Assembly (NCBI GenBank): GCA_000310025.1
Contig: FN649736.1
Coordinates: forward strand, 399,008 to 453,099
DNA length: 54,092 nucleotides
Direction of reading: 5' to 3'
Source: Ectocarpus siliculosus
Taxonomy: Eukaryota; Sar; Phaeophyceae; Ectocarpales; Ectocarpaceae
Below the pieces are notes generated by a model. The model saw only the letters and a program-made list of their open reading frames with translations. It had not been told where the DNA came from and made no database searches. Made by a program: the position numbers and the translations under genes. The stretch's first letter is position 1; the number at the start of each line of letters is the position of its first letter. This document shows positions 1 to 13,118 of this stretch, piece by piece.

Positions 1-92
1 GCCGGTCCCGTCGGGTATTGGAACTCCAGCGCTTCCTTGCTGAAGAATCGCTCGTCGGCGCTTTCCGGTAGTTCAGGTAGAGGGTCCAGCTC
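1..92 (-). CDS. Partial exon of an unidentified gene running off the window edge
   Basis: Read on the minus strand, a good 3' splice site (TTTACCAG) at 95-93 is followed by an open frame to the window edge. It begins ELDPLPELPESADERF and continues with FSKEALEFQYPTGP. A second frame is also open and the third is stopped. The chosen frame looks more protein-like, acidic then amphipathic, but I do not recognise the family. Upstream exons of this gene would lie at higher coordinates; I could not find them with confidence between 93 and 3480. The call rests only on splice signal and open frame. Confidence 0.35.
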
Positions 93-3000
93 CTGGTAAA
101 CGTGGGATAACGGAAAAGGAGAACTGTGCGTTAGAATGGGACGGGTAACGATGCGGTGGGGCAAGGGCAAGCAAGCAAGACTCTCGTTGTTTGGGATATA
201 TATGTTATATCATACAAGTACGTAGTTCGGATTGGTAAATACTATTTTTCTTACAAACAACAGTTGTAGAAGTAAACTAGTCTATCGGCTAATCGGCAAA
301 TAAATTATTCGCAAATTAGTATCCGTAATACGAATTAATAAAAGGGCCAACAGCCGTGAGTGCACGCAAGCAAGAAAAAGGCAAGGGGCTGCTGAACCTT
401 TCTCGCGAAAGAAAAATGTAGGAAAGCACCGCAGGAGGAGATAAGGAAGGAAGAAGAAATTATCATGTGTAACCTCTGTTGGTGGGCCGAACATGTGATG
501 GTTGCGAAGCATGTGTGTGCGGTATTTAGTGTCAAAACGGGCGGGGTAGACTGCTGTCACCCAACATCTGAAGGCGATGTAATAAATACCCACGCATAGG
601 CGCTGGCTGTGCAGTTACTGGACTCATATTGTGGGTTAGGCCTTCGACCAACACAAGTCCGTAGCGAGTTCGCAAACATGTCACGCGTGAGGGCCGTAAC
701 GCCTTCCGCCGTGTCGCTGAACATCACGCCGCGCCCGCTTCTTCGAAAAAACGCAGCTAAAATATGATGTACATTAGTCCTCAGATATTAATGGTACATA
801 CTAATTAACGGCGCTGAAACCTGGAACAACGCTAACAACTAGAGACAAAACACAACGCAACACGATGAACCGGGATGCCAACTGTGTGGCGAGTGGTGCA
901 GCTACTGCTGTACCTACAACATGCGATCAGGGGAGAGAGGGGCGAGATTTCCTCAAATCATGAACCGCATGATACTTCTTGAAAGGGCAAGTAGCACGTG
1001 CCAAAAAAGCGGTGGATTGCTGTGGCTGCTGGATGCTGCCGGTGCTGTAGGCAGGCAGGCACGAGAGTCTCGCAGCGAGGGTTGTTCTCCAAAGTGCTAC
1101 GTAGATACAATACCTCCGCAGGCTTTACTGTTCCTTGTAAAGGAGACTACCGCGCCTGCGCACCACTGGCCGTGCCACTTCGAACACACATGTAGCAGTG
1201 CGGACATTTTTCTGTAACTGCTCTCCGTTCCTACTTTCTTTCTTGGGCGCAAACGACACACACACAAGACCGGCAACAGCCAGTGTGGTTCTGCTGTCAT
1301 CTCGTGAGCAAAAGCCTGTTTCTGCTGCTCAGTACAATAGAGCCTACGTGTGTTCACCAAGGCCGACATGGGGCCTGAACGTCTGGACAGCGGCAGTCGC
1401 AGCAGCGGCAATCGCAGCGGGTGCACTTCCGCAACGCATGCACAGCAGCAAACAATCTGCTGGCTGATGATGGCGGTGGTGGTGGAGCCAGCCCGCAACG
1501 GCACAAGCAAGCGGCACATGGGGATGGCGAAAAAGTCGTGCGCTTTGCCGTGCACTCTCACTACAGCTGCCAACAGCTCGCAGGCCGAGGCAAAACTTTG
1601 TGTGCTGTAACAGCCGTACGGCCTCTCAAGTCACGTACGCTGCGTGCCTCGTCGTTCTTTAGGGAAACATGAACGATTAACAAAGCTAGGTATATCTACC
1701 GCGGACTTGTCGCCCTTTTTCGAAGACATTTCAGCTTGAACAAATTCGTAGGTAGGCTACGTTCGTTCGTTGCACCTGCACAACGTGAGAAGCGTTTTAT
1801 AGGTCGTGGTGCGCTTTGCCGTGCGTGACGCACACCCAGACCAACAACTGTTGCGGGGGTGCCACCTTCTACTCTGCAATCGACCATGCTACGGACGGTG
1901 AGAGTGAGACCACCATCTTCGCGCAGCGTCCACCATCAAACTGAAAAAACTGTTGCGTGTTTCCGCCAGTCCGCTCGAGCACCCACACACGAACTTGGTG
2001 GGAGGCAAAGAAACGACCAGAATCGTGTGCAGCCTCAACAACGTCCAACAAGATAGCAAGGCGCCTACCAAAGGGGATTTCCGCCAGCCGCCAGCGTTCT
2101 CCTCGGGGCATGGATGGAGCTGGCCGATAAGACACAGCACGGACTCCCGCAAGAAACAGCTCCTCTTAACAAAGCGCTGCTGTCGCCGCCTTTGCTCTCT
2201 CTCTCACCTCCAAAATATCAGCGTAGTTATCCCGGTTATCCTCCATCGCCACGGCTTCGTTTTTGGCCTGCCAAGCTGCGTGCTGCCGTAGTCGCAATCG
2301 CGCTCTTTTCACAGAGAGCTCGGCAACCCCACGTGTCTCCGACTATCGTGTCAGGACCCTTCCCTTGCCGTCGAGAGAGAGAGAGTTTGGCTGGTTGGTA
2401 AGCAGCCCTGCGTTTCTTTCGCTTCTTCAATAGGTTGCGTTCTCCAAGGGCGGACGAAGAGAGCGATGATGCACGCATACGTATGTCATGAGGGCCACGT
2501 ACGTGGTCGTTAAACTTCAATGCGGACCGGCCAATCAGAGGCCGGGATTCAGGATTCGGTAAGTCGGTAAGTGCGAAGTGCGAAAGGAAGAATAAGAATT
2601 TTTTGTAAATCACGCCGCTTTTCCGAAACGGCTCGAGCGAGCCCATTGCCGGTGCTGTACAAATACGTGGTAGTCATGATACTGCTTGCTGTTGTTTCCG
2701 AGGCAGCAACTGACGGACAGGAAGGAGAGCAGTGAGGGAGACGAGCGAAATGTGAGCATAGGGATGGTAGCTTGGCAGCTCCTTTTGAGTATGGATTGCG
2801 CCTCTCGCTGTTCTCCGTGTACAGCAGTAGATACTCGGATCATACGCTGTCTTTGTTGGCGGATTGGTGCGATATAAATAGCAGTGCGGCTTCGCACAAC
2901 AAGGTTGGAGTAGATGGGTCTGTAAGGTGTACCGCTATACAGCAGTGGTAGGAAGCAACCGTACACCTCAGAGGGCCGGGCGAGAGAAACACAGACAACA

Positions 3001-3480
3001 ACTGGTTTCTTTCGCAGGGACTGATTGTCATGGCGCACACTCTCGGCGTTTTTGTGCGGAAAGAATGCACACGTCCTGCTACTGTGTAACCTCGGGTCGG
3101 AACTCTCCGCCTGGAGAGGCAAACCACGGGCGGTAGGGATGACACACCGTGTGATAATACCCGTGATATACTGTAGACTACGATTCTGTGCTGCTCTCCA
3201 TGCACGAACATGAGCTGAGCGCAACGCCAAATGCCGCACCCACCACTAACGGTGTGTGCCGCAGAATCGTTTCAAAACTACTCCATCCGATCCCTGCTTG
3301 CCGTACCGGTCTCTGCAGTGAAGACCCTGGTACGATATGTAGTCCAAGTCTGCTTCTCTTGATTGTCTATGTGGAAGCACCTCGACAAACACAAGCTTTG
3401 TGCATGCACACAAACATTCATGTCACAGATAGATACAACGCACGCGCTGATCGGGGGCACGTTGCCAGAAAAGCGAAAAC
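93..3480. other. No recognisable gene; AT-richer spacer
   Basis: Only short open frames on both strands with no family resemblance. A minus-strand open stretch at 1869-2135 is the most protein-like but has no convincing splice partners. The region probably holds the 5' parts of the minus-strand gene at the left edge and the 5' flank of the coiled-coil gene that starts at 3481. Two copies of the word TACTGCTGTA (either strand) lie at 903 and 2820. Confidence 0.5.
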
Positions 3481-4150
3481 ATGATGACGGGTGGCGGCGC
3501 AGCCGGTGGCAAGAAGGTCAGCGCCCTGGTTCAGGAGCAGCTGCAGTATTGCCGCTCTCTCCGTCGGGCGGACATGCTATCGGCGGTCCAGGTAAGTACA
3601 ATATGCATATCCATAGCGCCGTCAATGCTATAGATAATATTTGAAAACACACACATGCGGTTAGCGCGGTCGGAACTAAGAAGTAAAATGTATTGGTAGT
3701 AATTATCGACACACAGATGTTCGATCTCTCGCTCGGTTGCAAGCAATTTCCTACTTACTGGTGATTTCTCGGAGATTGCGGGGTGATGAGAATGCCTCAA
3801 AGCCCGCCCGAACCGTGTCCGGGTGGCAAAACTACGGTGATTCCCAACGTATCGCAAGGAGCACCCAGCGAAATGCCAAGTTGACGAGGCTCGTGAATGA
3901 GGTATGTAATGTAGCAAAAAAGAGATCCCATGCAGGAGATACATGTAGAAACGACAGACGAAGGTAGAAGGAATGGTGGTGTAGAAGAGAGAAAGGGCTT
4001 AGGTACATCGGATCTTCCATGTCATATACGTCCATCGACAACGAAAATATACTACAGGAATAACAGACCTTCAGACCAATCGCACATTAGAAGGTACTGA
4101 GCGGATACCGGAGCGTTTAATATTATTGTGAAGAGAACAACAACAACAAT

Positions 4151-4236
<86 letters not shown>

Positions 4237-7200
4237 AGCGTGTTCACTGTTTTTCCTCATGCGATAAGACTGGAGTCTTTTCATTGGTCAGCCGGTTAGA
4301 GCGATTGGCGCTATTGCAAGAACGCACATAGATACACAAACCAAGGAAATATTACGTTCAGATGGAACAGGGTAGGGACGGCAAGCGACGGCATCAGGTG
4401 AAGGCTTTGGAAAACCATGAAAAGGGGGAAAAAATACCTGTAGCTCCCGCCGTGTAATTCTGCACTTGTAGCATGGTGTTACACCTGAACATGCTGCTAG
4501 TTGCGATGGTGTATATCCAAATCACTTTCGGGGGCTCTTGTCTAGACTACAGTAGTGTACGATCTCATCCAATAAAAACTGGCGTCGCATCATAGACTAT
4601 AGACATTGCCTCAGAGGACCGTACGCCCCACGAGCGTTAAGGCAATAACCTCTTTGAGCCGGGAGGCTCGTGTCTTATTTCTATGTGGGGTGACCTTGAA
4701 TAGCGACCACATTTCGTCGTGACACTAGGGGTCGCTAAACCGGGACCCCCACTGTATGTTTTTTTATTGCAGGGTTATTTACTGAGTGCCAGTCCTTATG
4801 GCCGAGAGCATAAACTTATGTTTTTATGTTGCCCCGCCCCCCCCCCCTAGCTGAGTATATCATCCCCCAGGTTCTTAACGTGGGCACGATGTGCTCCTTC
4901 CTGGAATAAAATTTATCACGCTTATTCTCTGTCTAACACACACACACTGTCTTGTTTGCGCATGTTTTCGCCCGGCGCGAAGAACGTCGCCACAGACGAA
5001 GAGTGCCTCAAGCAGGCAAACTCCCTCATCATGCTGCTCAAGGCCGACGTACGGGTGCTCAACGCGTGTGCTGCGAGACTCCTGCTTCCTTCAGAGGCAG
5101 CGATAGTCACAGATTCTGCTACGAGCGAAGTACCTCGCAGGTATTCATTGCGTTGGTGTGTTCGGGTACGTGTAGCGAAAAAACACGTGTCGTGCGTGCC
5201 ACCAGCTAACACATCGCGGGGCAAGCTCGCTGCCGCACTAAATAGTGAGCCTGTGGAACATCTCACTCCTAGGTCGTTTGGAGAAGTCCTAGTGCGCGGC
5301 GTTGAAACACACAGGCCTGAGCGTTTTCGTTTTTCGCCAAAACGCATGCCACGTACGAAGCATCGCCGGGAGCTCAACAGATGATACGGAACCAGTGGCA
5401 TATATCCCCCCAAGACAGGTTGCACAGCGGTGACCATGGCCACCTCAGAAACACCGCTACTTTTTTCCGCACCAAAACAGCGCCTACAACGTGGAAACCA
5501 TCGAGCGACTATTCCGGAGGTTTCGGCAGGTGGACACTACCGATACCAGCGGCAGCAGCATCCAAGCCGTCTCCGCCACGAACCAGCTCCTTCTCATCCG
5601 CGAGAGGCTCCAGGCGGGGCTGAGCTCTCGCCTTCTGGAGCTCAAGACGAAGATGGACAAGGAGTTCGGCACCGCCTTCGTCGATATGGAGAGCTACCTC
5701 AGGATGGAGAAAGGTGCAGTAGCAGTAGAAGCATGGATGGATATTGTTGGTCGTTAGGAGCGTCTTGCACCGGGCCCGATTTGTCAAAAATGTTTGTGGA
5801 GTGCTTCTATATTGCGGAACTTGGCGAAGCGATTGCGAAGGAAGAATGAAAGGAAAGTTCCTCTAAAAAACAATGCAAGCTACTTCAATAAAATCTACCA
5901 TGTTCCAAGTAGTTTTGGTGGAACCACTCCCTTGCAAGTTTTTTACAACATTTTTTAATTTTTTCGAAGACATCAACAGCGCTGGAAGCCGAAGCCTTGG
6001 AAACAATAGCCCCTTTCAAAACGCCCGTGCCTTCGTACATCGCACGCTGCACTCTTGGTTGTGAGCCCTTTTCCGAACTCCTTCGTGCACTCGACGCACG
6101 CCTTGGCTGCTCTAGACTTAGCTCTGCCATGTGCCGGTGTACAGGGCTTTTAGTTTGTGAAGAGAGGTTGGTTTGGCCTGCCGTGTTGTCGATGGGGTAC
6201 GGTGGCATGTTGGACACGCGCTAAACAGCGAAACCAGTGCCCAACGGCGAGGCCGTTCGTGACGTACTCTCCCCGTCCCATGCAAGACACCCAGGCGAAG
6301 TCGGATGCGGAGCACTGCTCTGCGTGCGCGAGATACTTTGTCGAGCTCTGCTACAAGTTCCAGGTGATTTACTATCTCTCTGAAGCAATAACATCACCCC
6401 CGCTGTAAGAGTGGGCCGAATGAGGTACGAGTGTAGGAGAATGCAAGGCAGGGTACGTTCGTGATGGATTTTCAGCGATCGATTGCTCCACAGGCAAGAG
6501 GGAACGAAGAAAATCGACCGACGCGTGCAAGGAAATTTCTCCACGGAGTTCTTCCCAAAACCACTCGTTTTCGGCATTTTCTCGGGCTTGTCGTTAGTCG
6601 ATCGTCTACAACTGCATTTGCCGACACCCGTTTCAGAAACTCACTATAGTAGGTAGACGAAATACCCGGTGTCCAGACCCTCACCCTTTCGTGTGTTTCA
6701 TGGACAACCTGGACACATGGACAGCTGGAAATGTCGGCTTATGACAGGGGCAATGACTCGTACACCTGAAATGCTTGACCTCTCACCACAGAACAGGCTT
6801 TAACTCCTCTGCATTGAGTAGAAGACTCTCGCATGTGATTCTTTCGTGCGGCCATGTCAGGTGATAGTGACCTCAAAAGTCGATGATCCTCGAACCCGCT
6901 GCTGTTACCCAGGATTTTCGTCGCAAAACCCTCGTCGGGTCTATCAAACGATTGCGACCTATCCGTTCGATTTAAAAAAAACACACCCCGCAGGTGATGG
7001 TGCACGCCTGCCGAGGGCTCCGCGCGGCAAAGGAAGGCCTGAACCAAACGGTTCTGCTCAAGGCCCTGAGGGAGGAGAGAGACTCGCTGGCGAAGCGCCT
7101 GGGGGACTGCGAGGCGGACCTCAAGAGGATACACCACAGCTACACCGAGATGATGAACCCTGACATGGCGGTGGGGTAAGAAAAAAAGGAACGGTGGCGT

Positions 7201-10200
7201 ACTTCTGCTCTCGTCTGTCTCCCGTGTGTGCGAAGGAATCAGACCGCTTCTTTCTGCAGAGTATGACGGTCTCTGTGACTCAGTCTAAGGGATGGAAGTG
7301 TAGTGTGTCATGTAGCCTGCGGTAGGCGTTGGTGCGACGCGTTGGTTCTCTAGGGTTCGGTAGTTTCTCTCTGCAGGAGTCTTTTTAAGCCTTGCATAAT
7401 CTCCGCTGGATAGGTCTTTCACCCCTGCCTGGCGCGTACCAAACCCAATCCCGTCCCGTTCTTATTGTCTACGTCCCGACTCCCACCCGCAGCCTCGAGA
7501 ACCGACAGCGACACAAGATAGAGGAACAAGACGCTGACTTGAGCCGGCTGAGAGCGGAGATAGTGTCCCTGAAGAGAGATCACGAGCGGTTGCTGGCGGA
7601 GAACGGCCGGTCTTCAGACGCCGTCGGGGAGCTGCAGTCGCAGGCTCAGTCAGTGAGTGTTCGAGACGCGGGTTCTGGGCGTGCCGGGTAGGGACGACCG
7701 CCTCCGCGTACGGTAAGGTTGCGAGTCAGCGCACGGGGGTGCGAGCGATTTTCTAAGCATAATTGCTCCACAACCAGGAGGTTACCTCTGTCGAAAAGGG
7801 CCGTTTTGGAAATATATCATCGAGACTTTTCCTGAGGAGTACCAGTTGGCGCTCGCACCCTGCTGGTTGTGGAGAAATTACGCTTTGAAAATCGATCGCA
7901 CTCCTGTGCGCTGACTCGCAACCTTACGGTACTTGGAACCATGTTGAACGAATCGCAAATAATTATCCGTGTTTCGTTGATTCTCAAGGGATGGTGCAGA
8001 AAATATCGTCGCCATTAAACAAAGCCCCCCAAGACATGCGCATCGCGAGTGCTGGAAGATTCCCTCGGGGCTGTTTTAGTTCTAGCCTTGCGCGCGGGCG
8101 CAAAGACTTGACGTTGTTTTTATACACCTCAAAAAGAGTGGTGGTCATGTCTGCATACCACCCCACCCAGCCCTCCCGCGAGGTTTGGCCTCCTACAGCC
8201 CCCCCCCCCCCCCCCGCCCTGCTGTGCCAGAACAAGGAGCAGCACGCGAGGGAACTGGCGTGGCTAACCCCGAAGGTTGCCGCGGCCGAGAGCCGAGCAG
8301 TAGAGATCGAGGGCTTGGTGGACCAGATGAACCTCAAGCTCTCGCTGCTTAGCGCCAGCCACAGGAAGGCCTCCGAGGAAGTCGCAGACCTCAAGGTTGA
8401 ACAAGCCGTACTACTGTACCGACTGCAGGGCTTCAAGTTGTAGCCGTGTGGTATATCGGCTATTGGACTACTCTTTTCCTTGCCGTTTTTTTCTGAAGTT
8501 AGGGATTTGGCTTTCACGAGGTACATGACCTGAACCCCACCCGCCCTTCCTGAAACGTATGTACAGCGTCCCCGAACTCTGACAAACAAAAAATAACCGA
8601 GTAGTAAAAAATGTAACACACACACATACACACACATCTTTTCCCGCGTTTTCGCTGTTGGTTTCGCGACTGAGTAAAATTGGGGGCGAGGGTTGCGCAA
8701 TACATGAGTTTCGGGTGGTGGAGCGATCTGTAGCGGTTCTCCATGGGACACTTGGCACTTCAATCGTTGCTCTCGCCATAACGTCAGAGCCGCACCCAGA
8801 TGGTCATGGGTCGAGGAGACTTAAAACTGCTCTATGCCCCCGCACCTGAAATGTGGCGAAGACTCTGTGTTTCACGAGGCGTACTCCTGAGGGAGCCTTT
8901 GTTCGGCGCTAGAATATGTTTGACGATGGCAACAAGTGAGATTCCCAAAGCAGAAATCCATGCTGCGCGCCGCAGATTCAGCTATCTCTGGCGAAAGCGG
9001 ACGGTCCCGGTGCGAAGCTTTCAGATCTGCAGGGGGAGGCCGCGGAGTGCCGGAACGTTATCAGAAAGCTCAAGGTGGGAATTCCAATGGCAGACATGGT
9101 AGCAGCGGCTATGGTTTTGTCATCGCTTCTTAGAACCGTCGCTCGACGTTGCTGCCTGTCGTATCGCGAGGCCTCGTTTCTTTTGAACGAAACGGAGAGC
9201 TTCGATCCGGCGAACGGATTCCTCTGCTTTGCATACATGCCTTCGTAGTCAACGTGGGAAGGAGTTGCAAATGTCGATGTCGAGATTTCTGGCTAATGTT
9301 CGGGCAGACGGCAACAACAGTTGAACTCGGGACAAGCCAAAACGACGAAAACAAAACAAACAACACAGAAGAACGAAACTATCGTACTCATGTCTAGTGT
9401 ATGCCGGCCGCCGCGCTTTGATAACTACCCGATATACCTGAGCGAAAGCAGCATGCACGTGTAGAATACCATGTGCGTGTACCTCATTACAATATAGGGC
9501 AGTGCATGATGCAACGAAACGCGTCACCCCAGCGCAAGTACGTGTTTTCTTCCCTCGATTTTCCATCCCGAAATTGTTTCGCACAAATTGTTGCCGCACC
9601 GCACCGCTCATGGCCCTGTGTTCTATCTGAACACTGCTGCCGTTCCTTCAAAGGGAGAGGTCGCGAGAAAGGGTCGGCTGATAACGGTGGCAATGTCGGC
9701 GAGGGCGGAGGTGCAAACCGCGTACCAAGACATGAAGCTAAGCACGGAGAATCTAGAGAAACGCTTCCGAGAGACCGAGGTGGAGACTGTGTGCGTTTTT
9801 CTTGTTGGCATCGACTGCGCTAACCGGCCGACCAATGAAAAGACGTCAGTCTCAGTGCGGCTGAAAACACAAAACTGCTTCTAAAGGCTACCACGATCTA
9901 GGACCCTGTGTGGGAGCGTCATGGGGGAGTCTACGCTACTCTCCGGATTAAAGACAGCAACATCAGAAGAAGACTGCACACGTGTTTACCATGGCTGGTA
10001 CTACTTTGGATGCGCGTTCGTTTCGGATTTCTTTTTTCATCGTCTTCCCTGCATTTCCTACCTCCACTATCGTCGCCAATATTCCCACTACTTTTTGGCA
10101 GGTCCTCTCTAGTCCTGCGGCGTTTGTTGTGAGGAAGGCACGTAGTCTGGCTAAATTGTTTTTTGCACTTTTCCACACCATGTTTTCCTCCTCCATCATC

Positions 10201-13118
10201 GCCTTCGCCCTCCTTTCTTCGCTTGTCCCTTTCCTTCAGTCACTCTCAAAAAAATTACCCTCAATACCATCGTTATCGTTTGCACCAGAACTACTACAGA
10301 AATCTAACTTATTGGTCGTGGTGGAAATTGGTCGATCAGTAGTTCATGACGCTTGAATACATCACGAGTTCATGCGCAGAAAACAAACCAGTTCGAAGGT
10401 AAACCGTCTCCGAATTCTGTTTATATCGAAAGCCTTGAGGCGGAGCAAGGCTGTCTCACCGTCGAAATTCCCCATGAAGATTGCTTCGTAGGCCAAATGG
10501 TTGGCGATAGCTACGCTTAATCGATTGGCGCCTTGGTCGAGATCCACGATACGTTGAAAAATCAGCAGTACGGAGGGTAGATCTGGACGGGTTGAAAGTT
10601 CCCGCATAGTGTTTTGCCTTTCTTGCAGCTCGATCTTCGAGAGCGGATCCTGGAGTTTGAATCGACTTGTCGATGCTTGTATTTGCAGATGGGTTGACGA
10701 TTGTGACATCTACAGGAATGGTCTGTGTGTGTGTCCGTCCTGGTCTACACACCAACCTCCGGTGCACCACGTATTTGCCGGGGTCATAGAAGACCGTTTG
10801 AATTCCCTAATTTGTTTTTAGTGTCCCATCTTTCGTTAGGTAGGTCTGGTGCATGAACGCGTCAGCACACGAAGAAAACACACATCATTCCCGCCCCCCC
10901 CCCTGCCGGGGAACCGACGGGCGCGACCTCCCCCCCCACCCCCCTAGGTCCCCGCATGAAGTAAACATCAAATTAAATTTTACTCCAAGATCAATTTCGT
11001 GTGTACACCAACAACGTCAAGCACAGTTCAATTTAGAGTAAGGGATAAGTGTAGGATTCACCACGCTGCAGCTGTGTTCCTTAAACTCTACTGTCTTGTT
11101 TCTCTTGAAAATGTGAACCTCTGTCTTATCGTTTTTTTATTTCGGCCCTGTTCTGTACGAGCAGTGAGCAAGGGTGACGCGAATGGATGAACGAACCTAA
11201 ACATGTTCCACCTAACGCTCATGATTCGCGGCGCAGCCCCAATAGACTACATCTCAAGGTTCGACCGTCGGGCGTGTCATCCCACTTCCATTTGCGATAT
11301 TTAGCCGCCCAAGGCAAATCGGTTGGCAACAAACCTCAACCTTCCCACCGTACCGGCGAGATCTTACCTGTTTCTAGCGAAAGGCCAGGCTATGAGGTTT
11401 TGGAGGTCCCAATGAAAACGCTCTGTGTCGGACATCGCGCGCCCCGCGTGGTGGCCCCGCGTGCTCCGTGTCTGTAGGGGGCGCGGATTTTGTGCGAGAA
11501 GCAGAGAGACGACGTGGCACGTCGACTAGAGGGCGTGCAAGGGTCGTTGGCTTCTGCCGAGCAGAGAGAGCTCGAGACGGCGGAGCAGCTGCGGCAGACG
11601 CAGGAGGATCTCGCCTTGAAAGCGGAGGAGAACGGCATCATGCAAGAAAGGTGTGACTTGGCACACCACAAGGCTCCCCAAGTGGTGTTGGAAAGAGAGC
11701 AAGCAAGCAAGAATTATCCCTAAAGGAGGAAACTGGATATCAAGGGTTTGTGGAACCACGGTGTGGTAGGTCGCCTAGGCGTTCGTCATTGTAGACGAAA
11801 AGGAGGGGGGCATGAGGGTGGGGGGGGATTCCCCAACGGCCCGAAAACTGCCCGAAAACTGCATGCGATTATTTCACCTGCGGGTCTTTGACGCTCCGAA
11901 TCACATCGGGCACCACAACTGCCGGCAGCAATCTCCTTGCCGTGGAGCTCCTGATGTCGTGATGTGCTTCCAGCTGTGAAACGGAAAATAAGCCGCTTGA
12001 TGTGGACGAGAACAAACTTCCTGCTTCTTTACCAATTCCAAGTAGCACTTGCACTCACGATAGCGGCCAATAGTTTAAACCCAGGACTACAATACCCCAT
12101 TCTCGAGGGTGACCTGACGCTGTCGTTTTTGTGGTGTTTGTTCTTTTGGATGTTTGACGTTCTCTTCGCCTCGAACCCAACGCTCCCGGGGGGCGGCGGC
12201 TGTGGGGACAGGTTGGACAATCAGGAGATGGAGCTCCGAGACTATTCCAACCTCCAGAAGGAGTTCAACACCTTGAGTCTGAAAAACAAGGACTTGGTGT
12301 ATCGCGTGGCGACGGTCAACGGTCTCCTTGAGGTGGGAACTGCTGCCATCACGTCACATGATACTTCATTCTACCGCATGTTGCGTACAGTTCCCCCACA
12401 TGAAGGGAGACCGTTGCACTCACAGGCGGCGTGTGGCAGGCACCGGTGTCATTTCGACTTGCGGTAGTCTCATACAGCGCAAAAGAGGGGACGGTGGTCG
12501 GAGATGTGAAAGTTTCATTGTTGCCCACTCGCATGTACCCGGATGGATACAAAGAAGTCCGCGCAGCGTAACATCGTTTCGAATATATTATTTTCTTTGG
12601 CTTGAAAGCTTAGGACGCTTGCTTGGAAGGGTCGTGGTGGAACACCATCAACGCGGCATCCTGATTTTCAACACTAAATGATGAAACGGGAAGGATTTTG
12701 ACCCAGTAGCTTGTTGAATATTGGTTGGATGCAGCGTTGTGTGCACATTCGAGGGCTTCGCCTTCATGACATCGTCGCCCCTTTGAACATCGGATGGTGA
12801 CTGCTACAGGGGCTGAAGGAAAAGGCGGTCAGGCTAGGTATGGGCATGGAGCTGGGAATCTGCTGAAGGATAGAGAGAGACACGGACGGGGGGTGGGGAC
12901 TTCACACGGTGTCGCCGCTCGTACGGTATCGTCGGTATCGTTGTCCTCGGCGGCATTTTTATCGTGGTCCCGTTCGGCTAGTGAACTGGACTCCAGACCA
13001 CCGAGTAGGCGTCGCGTGTACATCATGGGTAGGGCGAGTTTGGTTGGAGTCTCCTGATGTCGCAGGCAACACGGCCCGTCACCCCCATCAAAAGCAGCCT
13101 GCATGCAGCCGACGTTGA
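3481..13118 (+). CDS. Coiled-coil protein of unknown function, about 14 exons
   Basis: Proposed exons: 3481-3591, 3869-3901, 4983-5140, 5481-5713, 6287-6363, 6994-7175, 7493-7652, 8231-8395, 8976-9074, 9654-9788, 11478-11650, 12212-12332, 12810-12837 and 13066-13118. All reading phases agree, giving about 575 residues. The start ATGATG is followed by MMTGGGAAGGKKVSALVQEQ. From the sixth exon on the protein is almost wholly heptad-like and charged, for example RLRAEIVSLKRDHERLLAEN, LRQTQEDLALKAEENG and NQEMELRDYSNLQKEF. There is no signal peptide or membrane segment, so it is probably a cytoskeletal, basal-body or scaffold protein; I do not recognise a family. Weak points are exon 2 (acceptor ambiguous), the end of exon 10 (9779 or 9788), the donor after 8395 (GTTGAA) and the last two small exons. 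Introns hold a MITE and dispersed-repeat copies. Confidence 0.62.
4136..4236. repeat. (CAA)n microsatellite
   Basis: About 33 units of CAA/AAC with one early AAT interruption, in an intron of the coiled-coil gene. A partial copy of the dispersed repeat follows directly, as if the tract were attached to or seeded by it. It can be read as poly-Thr but is not coding. Confidence 0.97.
4238..4338 (+). repeat. Dispersed repeat family R1, partial diverged copy
   Basis: Shares the core GTCAGCCGGTTAGAGCG, the preceding AGTCTTTTCATTGG and a downstream run ending in CGCACA with the fuller copies at 16380-16549 and 9789-9955. It lies in the same orientation as the host gene, in the third intron-sized space. 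Confidence 0.75.
7711..7929. mobile_element. MITE-like element with about 70-bp terminal inverted repeats and TA flanks
   Basis: Bases 7711-7781 and 7859-7929 are inverted repeats of about 71 bases with roughly 8 mismatches; both arms share GTAAGGTTGCGAGTCAGCGC and CTCCACAACCAG. The 77-base centre is unrelated. The dinucleotide TA flanks both ends and could be the target duplication, as in Tc1/mariner-type insertions. There is no transposase, so it is non-autonomous. It sits wholly within an intron of the coiled-coil gene (between 7652 and 8231). The RNA could form a long hairpin. Confidence 0.88.
9789..9955 (-). repeat. Dispersed repeat family R1, full-length copy
   Basis: The reverse complement matches 16380-16549 over its length: an ATCCGGAGA-type head, then CATGACGC, then CACTGAGACTGACGTCTTTTC, then GGTCNGCCGGTTAGCGC, then a CA-rich tail. 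The tail ends exactly where exon 10 of the coiled-coil gene meets its intron, so the apparent donor GTGTGC may come from the repeat. No open frame. The GGTTAGCGC stretch resembles a tRNA A box but no B box is visible, so SINE origin is only possible. Confidence 0.85.

Noticed and set aside
1869-2135. 88-codon minus-strand open frame with protein-like composition
   Set aside because: No acceptor/donor pair or neighbouring exons in phase; could be part of the left-edge gene but not supportable.
7984-8763. 259-codon minus-strand open frame
   Set aside because: It crosses the end of the MITE region and exon 8 of the coiled-coil gene in antisense; no recognisable domain.
10628-10690. Possible extra coiled-coil exon (LDLRERILEFES after a good TTGCAG acceptor)
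   Set aside because: No donor gives phase 0 to join the next exon at 11478, while skipping it joins cleanly. It could still be real with an unseen partner exon.
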